Part shown: positions 25,301 through 37,100 of the stretch, in pieces
Numbering within the stretch: the first letter of the stretch is position 1
Layout: each line of letters begins with the position of its first letter
Assembly (NCBI GenBank): GCA_000711775.1
Contig: ARYC01000133.1
Span: 1 to 64,000 of the forward strand
From: Oxytricha trifallax
Lineage: Eukaryota > Ciliophora > Spirotrichea > Sporadotrichida > Oxytrichidae
DNA: 64,000 nucleotides
Direction: 5' to 3'
Program-made: the position numbers and the translations under genes
The notes under the pieces: model-generated
The model's input: only the letters and a program-made list of their open reading frames with translations
What the model was told of the DNA's origin: nothing
Database searches by the model: none

Positions 25301-28300
25301 TTGCAGCAGGAACTTCTCTATCATTAAGGGACTGACTCATTTAGTCTAGTGCTTAGCCAGGTTTGGGGAGCATAGCTCTGTAATAAAATAAATATGTTGA
25401 CATTCACATACTTTATAAAGACATGATCTTCATTTCTCATTCCGAATGGCTTATTGCCAAGTTATTTGTATATCATTTATAGACTTTTAAGTGAATTTTC
25501 TCTAATTTAACCTTAATCATAACCAGGTATCTTTTACATTTACAAAAATAATCATAACCACAAAATATAATCGTAAATCCTATCCTTATAATAACTATAA
25601 TTATGGCTTCTTCAAGTTTTTGATACATGTTAGCAAGTGACTATTCATCCTACACTAAGCAAGATTGTGGACATAAAGTTTGCATAGCCGTAATAGTTTG
25701 CTTATTAGGAGCTGCTTGATCAAACAGTTTGCCAAGGTATTTCATTAAAATAGGTGTCATATATTCTTTTTATTTTGCCAATTAAGCCATAAATTCGGCA
25801 ATAGTCCAGAATTTGCAAGTTTCATTTTCATTTCTTAGCCAGTTGTTTACAAACTCATCTGCTTAGAGTTATAATAAAACCTATATGTGAAAATGTTTAA
25901 ACATATTTATGAATTATAAGGTGACACTACAAACTCGTAGTTATAAAATATGATTCATATATTCATAAAAGTCTTAATGAAATTATAAGTTCTGCTTTAA
26001 GCTTCTTAACATAGACTGTATCTTGAGGGTTAGTATTTGCTCTGTTTATAACATTCATATTCTGTAAATGCTCTTTTAATCCATTTTTGCTTATATAGCC
26101 AAGTTCATTCATCTTGATTTTGGTTAACCCTTTGAATGCTGCTTCACCTTGTGCATTTATACTTTCTGCTAGAGCTGCAATTTGAGCATTTTTAAATTGA
26201 GTTTGAACTTAAATAATTTGTTACTGGAAGATTGAAGTTTCTATAGCTCTTGGTTTTTTGCCTAATTGAGCAAGACTTTCAAAGAGAGCTTTACTCTCTG
26301 GAATGTCTATTAAACTTCATAATCAAGTAAAATTGTGCTATATCATTTTAAGGGCAACAACATGGTTTAGCTAATACTCAGTGACAAAAATGTCGAAGAA
26401 ATCTTTATATGCAATAGAATCAGACTAACTACTAATCTCATCTAATTGATTATCAATTAGCTCTCTCCTTCTCGGGTTTAAGCTCAGCAATGCAATAACA
26501 AATTTCATCAAAGTTTTTGAAGAGTCAACTTTTTGTGATTGAGTTTTTACTAGATCCTGGTTATCATACTATTAGACCTGAACAACTCTATATTAATCAA
26601 TTAATTTTACTAAGTCTTCTAAAAATACATCGTTCTTCCCTTTAATCTTCATTATGAAGTTAAAAATTATTCTGCCAATTTATATTGAAATGTTAAAGAC
26701 TCTCTGGAATTCAGTCATCATTTCAACTTCAAGAATTCTCTTGCCCTAGAGGAGTTTTGTACTTTCTAAAAGAAATTACATGGTATTTTTGGGGGAAAGT
26801 CTAAGTGGGTGCATTATAAATTTTTGACATTATTGATATATTATATCACCCTGCCCCACATAAAAATTATCATTATTAACTAAAATTTATGTCTCAGCTT
26901 CTGAATCGAACTCCTTCATTAAATTTCGATCATAGGACACTTATAATATTATTACAAAAATATTTTTTCTCTGTGACAGATATTTGTTTAAGTAAAATAA
27001 AAAAATATTATTTCATATTTTAATATCTAATTAGTCAGTAAGCAACAAAATTTGGGATTAAGAACATCATAATTATTCGCTAAATTTAATAATGTCTGGA
27101 ATTAATATAAAAGCATTGACGCAATTAATTGTTTTTTTTTTAAATACACTAATCAATATGTACGAATATTTAATTCCAGACATTATTAAATTTAGCGAAT
27201 AATTATGATGTTCTTAATCCCAAATTTTGTTGCTTACTGACTAATTAGATATTAAAATATGAAATAATATTTTTTTATTTTACTTAAACAAATATCTGTC
27301 ACAGAGAAAAAATATTTTTGTAATAATATTATAAGTGTCCTATGATCAAAATTTAATGAAGGAGTTCGATTCAGAAGCTGAGACATAAATTTTAGTTAAT
27401 AATGATAATTTTTATGTGGGGCAGGGTGATATAATATATCAATAATGTCAAAAATTTATAATGCACCGAATTAGGGATTTTGATGTTTTTTAGAAAAAAA
27501 TTTTGCACCGACTTAGACCCCCCCCGTATTTTTGGAGAATATAAATAATGAGCATACGATTAATAAGAAATAAAAATTATTCTATAAATATTTGATCTTT
27601 GTAAAATTTTTTCCTTATTATATTAAAAATAATAGTAGATAAAATAAAGTTTAGCAATTAAAAATTATAAGAATGTCATTTTCTTAAAATACTTAAGAGG
27701 AAATATAATTGGAAAAAAATGAGTTAAAAAAATTATTTTTTTTTATTTCGACATTTAAATTTATATAGTAAATCAAATAATTTATAGAGATACTAAATTT
27801 CTAGACTCATAATTATTAGGTTTATTAAAATTTAATTAGAAAATTAATGCTATGATACTTTGATTTATGATCCTCTAAATTTCTTTTCCTCATTTAGAAT
27901 TCAATAAAGTTAGCAATATATTTGAGCTCAAGAGTACAATCTGTGCTAAATGAAGAAGCATATCTCTCTAAGAATTTCAATATATCTCTGACTAATATAA
28001 ATCCAGTTTAATGAGGATCTAAACTTTTGACTATTGGCAAGTACTCGGAAGGCTTCAGGGAAGTTTAGTCATTTGCTTTTGCAGCCTTGAACCTTTAAGA
28101 TGCATGTATAACTAAGATGTTTCCATCTTCATTAATGTTCAATTCACCAAAGAATTTCTTTAAATTTAGCTTCTTTTCAATATTGTCTACGACCAGATCA
28201 ATTTAACTTTGATCAACTTGTTACTGTACTGGGTTTTAATTTTTCAAAGGAAGGGCACCTTTTCTATCTTAATCATAATAGTTTGAAGATCCGAGGTCTC

Positions 28301-31020
28301 TGCTTTTATATGGGCTTTCAATAACTGTCATATTTGTGTTTCTGGCTTTTTCAATAAGTGAAATGAATTCAGACTCCTCTATAATTTCGTTGTTATTTTG
28401 GTCAAAAGCTTTCATGATGTTCTTCAAATCGCTTAAGTTTAAGGTGTCTGATGGAATCAATCTTTTAATCGATTCTTTAAGTTCCTCTATGGTAACCACT
28501 CCATTGTGATTGACATCAGCTGCTCTAAAAGCAACCCCTGGACTAACTTTTTCCCTGAGCATAGCATTGTCTAACTTTCTAATCCATACCATAGTTTAAT
28601 CTTCATTCAAGTTATTTCCCGCTTTAGTTGGGGTTGTTGATTGCATTTATTTTGAAATTGATTGAGAGTTAGGGATATATTGATTTTGATCCTCATCAAA
28701 AACTGTCTCAAAATCTTATTTTGATACTATATCTCTTTTACCATTTTACTTAAATGCTGTCATAGTTTCAGCTATAATTTCAGCCTTAAAATTTGGGAGG
28801 AGCTTTTTGAATAAAATTAAAATGTTAATGAAAGTTGCCTCAAGCAAAGTTATTTGAACGCTTCCTGCATTTTTAGAATCAGCCATTCTGTAAACATTGA
28901 TAGGTTTCATATTCTTTTTCTTTAACTCGTTGATTACGAGTTGTATAAGCTCTTCACATCTAGTTCTTGGGGACATAGTTTCAAATCCTGGAACCAAAAG
29001 ACCTATTTCTTTCACATTTAAAGACAAGGTTTCTCCTTAATTACAATAAGAAATCAAGACTTAGACTAAATCTGAAACCTTGATAAAACCATCCAAATCA
29101 ATATTAATGCTGTTAAAGGCCTACTCTAAATCTGAAGCACTAATTGGACCAAAGTTTGCAGAAAACATTTGACTGAAATCTCTATCACTCAACTCATCAC
29201 CCTCTCTAATTCCTTAAGCTTTAAAGAATTATGAAGAATGATAAAATTTAAGTTGATATTTTATTCGTTATACCTAATTGCTTCACCAGGAGGTAAACTT
29301 CCCATTCTCTTTGAAATATTTGCAGCTATAACAGAGAAAGTTTGAGCTACAGAAGGTCTCAGATTCTTAGAAAATTTGCTGAAGAGTGACTCTAATTGCA
29401 TAAAATCAACTTTTCTTGCATCAATCATAGAAGACTTAATTAAAAAATTTCTGTCTTAAAGCGAAATGGTAGGATATGAAAGCTCTAGTGCTTTTAAAAG
29501 AGAACCAAGTTGTATCGATCCATTAGATGCCATTTATTTTATTGATGCAAAAAAGCTTGTAAAATTTTGGCCTTCTTTCTCCATTTTTTCAATAATTTGT
29601 TTTCTTCTGGTTGTATCAGGATCCAAATTCTGCTGAGGTTAAGCTTAACCAGCTTATTTTACAGGAGGTTTATCCTAAACCTTTGGTACTTCTTGCTTTT
29701 TTGAAGAAAACATTCCAAAGAATGATTAGGTTCCTGCACCATTATCCACTTCATCAAAGAAATTATCTTGTCTTTAAGCAGGATTTCCAGACCTTGAATT
29801 TGAGAATGATGACTGATTTCTTTCTTAGATCTGTTTGTTTAAGATTTAGCTTTGTTTGAAAGTTTATTCTCCTTTTCCTAACTATCTTAAGAATTCATCT
29901 TTGTCTACTAATCCGTTCTTATCAATGTCGAGATAGTTCATCAAAGCATGAATTTCCTTTTATCTAAAATCTGGTGAAAGACCTTCTACAAACTTTTGAA
30001 TTTCCTAAATATTGACTCTGGTATCATCATTTATATCACAAGCATTAAACATTTCAAGGAAACTAATGTCTTTGTTTCTCAATTCTGCAATCAGTTTGAA
30101 TAAAGCTCTGTGTTCAAAGGGATGATAAAGTGACCCATCAATGGATTTGTGTTTTTCACCTGAAACATTATATGCCTCGAGTGCGCTATAATATTCCTCC
30201 CTTGTGATTGTTCCCTCCATATCTTCATCTAAGATCATTACTAGTCTACTCATTTGCCCTCTACTTAACTTGAGACCAAACTTTGAAATCTGATCTTTAA
30301 AGACTCCAGCTTGAATAATTTACTTATAGTCTGGATCGCATACTCTGAAAAATGCCTCTGGAGTTAAATTCTTTTGCATTAACTATTAGGAAAACTCTTT
30401 CAATGCTTGTTCTTCTGGCTTTTCTTGGGACCTTTTTTGATTATACGCAGCCTTAGAGCTGGTTAACTCTTTCTGAAGTCTCTTGAGAGTGAGTATTTTT
30501 CTAAACCATGCCTAAAGTTTGACTATTCTATGCATTGTGGTAATCATTGAATCAAAGTTTGCCTCTTTTTTATTTCCAGTTGAAGGTCTTGGCTAAGCTT
30601 AAGATTTTGATTATTATGATTGCAACTATTACAGTTACTATTCAAGTTTTGATTGTTAAGCAACCGCCTGCTTAATGTCGACACTAACCGAGGAGATTTT
30701 ATCGCAAAATGCTTCAAAAACTTCATATGCCTTATCTGCTGCAAACTACATATTGGGAAATTAACAAAATCTTATAACAGTTTGAAATTTTATAAAATGT
30801 TTGATATTGAACTTACATCTCCCTCTAGTGTATCATCATCCTCTTAATAATCTGAATCATTCATTTTCATGAACATTTTAACCATATCTTTAGGTTGATA
30901 ACTGTGCACATTTTTAACTTAAGAAAGTCTGTCAATCATCACTAGCACTTCTTTGAGGTTCTAGCTGCCTCCTGCAAAGCTATTACTTTACTATGAATAT
31001 TTTCTATCTGAAGACGACAT
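19361..31020 (-). CDS. Giant IQ/EF-hand-calpain protein, copy I
   Basis: A calcium-controlled cysteine protease fused to calcium-binding repeats. From ATG at 31020: polar N-terminus; coiled coil; IQ motif (LQAWFRKILTLKRLQKEL) at about 30.5 kb; EF-hands (MILDEDMEGTITREEYYSAL; NACDINDDTRVNIQEI; NYLDIDKNGLVDKDEFL; ADVNHNGVVTIEELKESI). The coding then resumes at 26.78 kb and runs to about 23.2 kb, and resumes again at about 22.34 kb with EF-hand AIDFDEVGKINFFDF. The calpain core follows: catalytic Cys in GKIGDCWFIGALSVLA (~21.57 kb), His in GIMTGHAYGIIDVF and Asn in LLRVRNPWGEMEW (~20.8 kb), so the triad is intact. A C2-like domain follows, then an acidic tail ending DDDFIE-TGA at 19361. Joining three blocks into one gene rests on homology to copy II, which has the same order. 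Inserts at 22.35-23.2 and 26.78-27.88 kb break it. Some exon joins are unresolved. Confidence 0.65.
19450..19770 (-). other. Long intron (possibly with an IES) in calpain copy I
   Basis: GTAAAAG donor at 19770 and TTAG acceptor at 19450 join NAGNG to VFNAGGGG in phase. At 321 nt it is about ten times longer than most introns here and very AT-rich, so it may hide an additional germline-only insert. Confidence 0.55.
22350..23225. other. Insert interrupting calpain copy I, with a GC-rich islet
   Basis: Between QCKRLKSFLQEFQDVGCSLI (ends ~23,225) and the EF-hand exon that starts near 22,342, the sequence is extremely AT-rich except for 22,870-23,110. Copy II is continuous at the matching place, so this looks like extra DNA. 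The islet has open minus-strand frames (for example NNLRLQESQIIFRATTNTVS) of unknown origin. Confidence 0.45.
26783..26792. repeat. Left target-site duplication of the palindromic element
   Basis: GTATTTTTGG, repeated at 27526-27535 on the other side of the element. Confidence 0.75.
26793..27525. mobile_element. Palindromic (foldback) element with G-run/C-run ends
   Basis: A 733-bp element. Two arms, 26808-27105 and 27170-27467, are inverted copies about 298 bp long with only one or so mismatch seen by eye, and are separated by a 64-bp loop. The outer tip GTCTAAGT(G)GGTGCA at 26799-26814 recurs inverted at 27504-27518. The left end begins in a G-run and the right end is a C-run. GTATTTTTGG flanks both sides (26783-26792 and 27526-27535), a 10-bp target duplication (8 bp if the edges are trimmed). 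There is no transposase frame, so it would be non-autonomous. The near-identical arms suggest youth or gene conversion. Confidence 0.8.
27526..27535. repeat. Right target-site duplication of the palindromic element
   Basis: Exact copy of 26783-26792. In a germline reading it could equally serve as the pointer repeat used at excision. Confidence 0.75.
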
Positions 31021-31163
31021 TTAAAATCAAGTTGTCTCTTATATTTTAAATTTATTTAAATTATATTTCAAACTTAAGCTAACTAATAAAACACTTCAAA
31101 TCTTATCTGATGAAAGTATTCAGATAGAATTTTTAAAATAATATAATTATTGCAATAAATTTT
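31021..31163. promoter_or_regulatory. Spacer between the tandem calpain genes
   Basis: 143 bp of AT-rich DNA between the stop of copy II (TGA 31164-31166) and the ATG of copy I (31020). Both genes point the same way, so this must carry the 3' end of copy II and the promoter of copy I. Confidence 0.45.
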
Positions 31164-34100
31164 TCATTCAATTTCATCGTCATCATCAGGCATGTTATTA
31201 AATGTTAAATACATATCATTTCATAAATGAAAATCTAAAAAAATTAATATAAAACAATATTGTATTAATCCTCTTCGTCAGGATCATTTTTATCGTACTT
31301 TTCCTAAATCTCTTCAATTTAATTGTAATCATCATCCTCTATATCATCTCTTCTTTCCATATCAATACTTAGTATATATTTACATATATAAATAATTTTT
31401 AATAAAAAAGATTTTCTGATTTATTCATATCATCATCAAATTCATTTTCATCTTAAAATTGACCGTCATCTCCTTCTCCTTCTAATTTGATATTTAAGTT
31501 GCCTCCATTATTTCCTCTCTTCCTTTGCTGTTTCTTAGTTTTCATGAATGAGTCAGTCAATGTGTTAATAAGGGCATCTTCTACTTGAATAATGGAATTT
31601 AGTCTCATTTCACAAAGTTTTTTCTTCCAGTATTTCACGTTTTCGTCCACAAATTCACTCTCCTCCAAGATTTTATCATCTATAAAAAACAGTGATAAAT
31701 TACTTTTTAATATTCTTACAATTATCTTCATCATAATTGTATTTATAGTAAAAAAAACAACATGTAAATTTGTAAATGTAAAAATAGGATTTAAGATATA
31801 AACAAATAACTCCCTATTTATATCCAATTATAAAAAGAAAAATTTAAGCAAAGTCTATATTTAATTTGGGAGTGTTATTTCTATATGAATAATATATATA
31901 TATATATCATAATTCTATGAGAATGCACTTTCATCTAAGTTAATTTATTAAGCAAGTTTATCGATCCTTTTAATATCAATATTTTGCTCATCAAAGCTCT
32001 AGTCCATGTATATTGACAATGTATAATTAGTAAATTCACCCATATTTTAAGTGCATGGAACAATCAAATATCTGCCCGCTTGTAAATTTATACGGATTGA
32101 AACTTCTCTAGAGTTTTTTAGCAAAGATTTTTCTATAAACTTGGCCTAATCGTATTTCAGTAAACGTTCAGCATCTTTTTACACACGCATAAGTAATAAA
32201 CAAATCTTAGGTAATTTCTAGTTGCTGCCATCAGATGAATCATTAAAAATATTTTATCAAATTTATATTTTAATAACTATATATTTTCTTAGAATGCTTC
32301 TTCTCATCTGTTAAAGATCTTCCATCTGGCTAAGCGAGTGAAATAAATACATCATATTCATTGACATTTTTATTTTCTAATTCTAGCAAATACTAAGGAT
32401 TTTTTGCCCAATTTTTCAAGCTTGCCTAATCGTTATTTGGAAGACCACCCGAAGTTATTTCATTCCATTTTCCATAAAATCTCACTCCATTCCATTCATC
32501 TGGAAAATCATGGGTAATGTATAGATTGTAGAAGATAAAAAATGCAAAAATAAAAGATATTTCTCCAGTTTTTATAGTTTATCATAAATGTTCCATCTAC
32601 TGCCCCTAGTTTAAATCTTTCTTCTGGTGGAAGTTAATTATATAAAGTTGGTAAATATACTAATCTTTTATTTCTCGTTCATAAATCTTAACTTCTTCTT
32701 AATGATCTCCCCACTTCCCTTTCCATTCATCTTTACCCCAGGGATTCCTTAGTCTAAGAAGTTTATGAGTACCCATTTTAGTTTCGATTTGAAATACATC
32801 CAGCAAACTGTAAGCATGTCCAGTCATAATCCCAGTTTTGAAATCTCCTATTATTTTTTACTATTCAAAAATTTTCCCCATGTTTTAAGTACTGTTATCT
32901 TGTTTAGCAGAACAACCAAGCATACACTTTTGTCTCTTTTGTTATAGTAAGAATTTCCAAAATTTAAGTTTATCTCCAATTTTTTCATGAGGAAACCCAT
33001 TATCACGATCTTGAATTTATACTTTCTCAGAAGCCAAACCTGTAAGTTCGCAAAGTCCATCATCTATAAAGCCTGATATCAAAGCTTCATAGCAGCCATG
33101 AAGTTTTGCATAAGCTTTCTCTATCAATGGGACCCAAAATTCATTTGGATCTTAACATTTTCCAAAAATTATTTTGGTATACTCTCCAGTTTTTGGATCT
33201 TCAAAGCAAGGCAGTCTATCATCAATTATCACATATCTCCATTTGAAATCTTTAAAGAATTTAAAAACGTATAGACCCTTCTTTCTGTAATTGTGAAATA
33301 TTCAAATAATTTACACATTTGAAGCAATTATTGATTTAAATAAATTTTATATTGGAGGATAAACGCCTTTTGAGAATTTTTGAATTAAATTTGAGTCCAT
33401 TTTAACTTAGGTTGGATCTTTGATATTTCCTGGAATCCCAAGTAAAAATTCATCCCTAGTAGCAAGAACTGAGAGTGCCCCAATAAACCAACAATTTCCA
33501 AGCTTCCCCTAAATCACATCATTGGCTCCTGCTCCTTTAATCATAAAATGACATCCCTCTTCGGAGATATCTTCGCATCTAGTAAACTCTACTTACTCTG
33601 GATAAACTGTATCTTTAGATCCTCTTAAATATTCTGGTACTTAACCAGAGCGATAAAATTTATATAAATTTTATAAATTTGATACATTGCAAATCCTTTT
33701 CCCTCTATATCTTAACTATCTTTTGGTCCGAAATCTGGATCAATAAATAAATTTGAACCCTCTAATAAATTAAAAAGTTTTTCAGCCATTACTAAAGCAG
33801 CCTTTTCACTGTTAAGAATAGTTGTTTTCCCTTGAATGTAAAAATCAACCTTTGGAATGATCGTATAAGTCAATGGCCCACAGCTTAGTTTTTCTCCACT
33901 AAATTAAGTTTAAAATATTGAATAGGTAATTACTTATGTGAATTAATAAAGGATGAGCTGTTCTTATCGAGTGTTAAGCTTCTAGCTAGACCAGATAAAA
34001 TAATTAATTAAAGAGATTAAAACGGTATTTAAAATCTTTAACAGAATTCGTTAAACTAAATTAAGCTAAATCTTCCATTTTAAGACTCGCTGTCTATTGC

Positions 34101-37100
34101 ACCTTCCATCAGTCTATGTAGCGTTAAAAATTAAAAATTTAAACTTACAATAACTATTCTTTTAATGCCTTTACATCGAAATGATTTGCCAAGAGTTCTT
34201 TGAATTATTTAAATTAAATCGTCTACTTTTTGCTATTAAGAAAAAGTTAAGTTATTTCCTATTTAAATTTGCCTGACTTGTCTTGACTAAATGTCTCTTT
34301 TAATTTTAAAACCAACTCTTTGATCTTACCCATGATATTTTACAAATTCTCCTCTTCATTTAATTGATAATCCTTTAAGAAAGTGTCTCTTCTAACAATG
34401 CTAGGAGCATAACTTCTGAATTTATTGTCAAATTCTAGCTTAGGGGCGACTTCTAAATTTATTTACTTTGAAGGGCTTAGTTTCAAATTGGCTAATCGAA
34501 TTTAGAATACTTTCACAGCATTTAAGTTATTGAGCAAAATTCTTTTATGTATAGGTATCATAGATTCTTCAGAGGGTATTTTTCTCATTGATTTTATAAA
34601 GTCTTCCACATTGATTAGCATGGTGTCTTAAGGAAGTTTATTGATAGCTAAACTCTTTTTTAGGTAAAATATACACTGCATATATTTATTTATTTTTAGT
34701 TTAAGAAGCAAATAACGTAAATTTAATCTTCAATTAATTCATTAAGGAGACTCTCATGATAATTATTCAATAATTTCTTGAATTAGTCAATACTTAAGTT
34801 CGAAGATTCTTTCAATTCCTAGTTTTACAATAAGTCATAAGTAGCATCATGATAATTCTTGAATTTGTTTATGTGTGATTGGAATATCATTAATGCCTTC
34901 CATATAAGATTAGGATCAGTAAGTTTTTCAAAGTTAGTAACAAACTACAAATAAAATAAAAATAGCTGGTATTTAATAGAATTTTTATAATCGCTCATTT
35001 GCAGAATTAGCATATCATCTCTTTTTAAGTCAATGTTTTTAAACTGCTTCACTTATTTTTAATTTTAAGAACTAATATCTAGCTTCTTGACTGTTATTTC
35101 AGGAGATTTTATCGACCTTATTTATTCAACATTTGGAGGGTAGAACTCTGTTACTATTTAAATGATATATTAAACAAATTATAAAAGCAATTTGTAAAGA
35201 TTGCATAAAGGATATAATTAAATTAAAATAGTATTTTATTATTTAATATTTTACTCTTAGAATTTAATGGTTGGGCACATTTTAATTGATTTAAGTTAAT
35301 AAATTTTAAAATACAATTTTTGTGTTTGAGTATTATATATTTGTAACTAGTTGAGAAACTTAAACTAAATGATTGGCTAAATTATTTTTCAAAATAAGTA
35401 AATCTTTATACAAGTCGGAAAGAGTTATCACAACAAAGTAAAAATAAATAATTGATAATTTTTTAATTATTATTACTTTATAATTTACTATTACAATTTA
35501 ATTCTATCTTTTGTGCATAATTTTAAACATCCCCAACATTTTCTTATTTATTTATCTAAACCTTCGGGGGGGAAGTTTCCTGCCCAGTTTTATGATGAAA
35601 AAAGTTTTTAGGGAAGTTTACTGGCAAGTAAATTTTTTTTCATTATTTTCAACATTTTATTTTTCTTGGTTAATATTTCTAATTACTAGGAGTAACTTTT
35701 AATATCTTAAATTACATTAGATTGAAGATAAATTAGTCTATTTATGCTGAACTTTATAATATTTATCTCTATAAATATTAATTTTCCGCTTCAAATGCAC
35801 TTTGATTTATTCTTAATATGAATATTTTCTTATAAGTTTCCAATTTATATTTATACAACATTATTTATAGTAAACTACTTGAATTATATTTTTGAAATTC
35901 TTAAAGGATTTTTAATATATCCCCGAAACAATTAGTAAATTAAAAAAATTGATTTATATATAGTTTTATGAAAAAATCATGAAATTATATATAATAAAAT
36001 TTACTTGCCAGGGAACTTTCCCCCCCAAACCTTCTTTTGAATAATTTCCTCTTCACTATATTCATGTTTAGGCAGATTTTTCCTGAACTAATCTATATTT
36101 TCACAAAAACTCATGTATCCTTCTTTGATGTTTTATGCTGCTTCTATAGTATTTCTTACTAGATTTTCAACACCTTACTATGATAATTAGAACTTAGTGT
36201 GTATAAATCTACTAATATCTCTTAAGAAGGTACTGCTTGAAGTCAGAAGTTTATTATTATCAAAATATTATTGACTCGTAATGTGTGATTAAAGCTTAAC
36301 TTCCTAGTCAATCATTAATCCAATATATTTATATTCTAAAATAAAGTCAGTTTTTGTAGATATTAAGTTAAAATCTAGAAAGAAATTTAATACCTCTTAT
36401 ACATCTACTAAGCCAGATCTGTGCTCATTTATTTTTATTGAATTTAAATTAAATAAAAATATAGTTTAATTATGATTAATACCTATATGATATTTTCATC
36501 TATAGTATTGATAATTACAGTACAAGCTTCTTCAAATTCTTTATCATTTTTAGGTATACTTTGTTAGAGTTTTTATTTAATTTCTTCAACATTAATGCTA
36601 CCAGAATCTCTTAGTTTTAGACTTCCAAATAACTTCTTAAGATTAATTTAACTATCAAAAGCCCTAATTTTCCTTTTTAAATTTTCTTGCTAATCGCTCT
36701 ATTTCTATTGCATACTCTAAGCTTTACTCTATTAAGTATAAACAATCTAATTATTTCTTGCATATTAAATGATGTCAATAAAGTCCTTCTCTTCAATGGA
36801 GTTTTTGTTCTTAATGTCAAAAGCATTGAGTATTTTCTTGAGCTCTATGTAACTTAACTGATCTTGTGACAAAATTTTCTTAATTGCTTACATCAGTTCA
36901 TTTGAAGAAACTAAGCTTCTGCAATTAATATCGGCAGATTTATAAACTACACTTGGTGTCATCCCTTATCTAAGCATTTCATTGTCTAATTTGCGAATTA
37001 ATTCTAATTACTCCTAGCTAAATAGAGACTCCAACGATTTTTATTAGGCTTGAAAAGAAATTTATTCATGCTTTCGTCTTGTTATAGATTCTGAATTTGG

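Larger units (their letters stand above)
26782..27880. other. About 1.1-kb insert splitting calpain copy I
   Basis: Upstream coding ends around LELKYIANFIEF and resumes with MQFLLESTKLLQGKR at 26781. In copy II the matching residues (LEYKYIGLMI ... QQYFDNNKLL) lie about ten residues apart with no gap. The insert is AT-rich and contains the palindromic element at 26793-27525. A reading frame starting with TGA-ended tails at 27807 exists but is weak, so the exon end is approximate. Confidence 0.55.

Noticed and set aside
26793-36026. Assigning the G-run/C-run elements to hAT or Mutator
   Set aside because: The 8-10 bp target repeats would allow either, and there is no transposase to decide.
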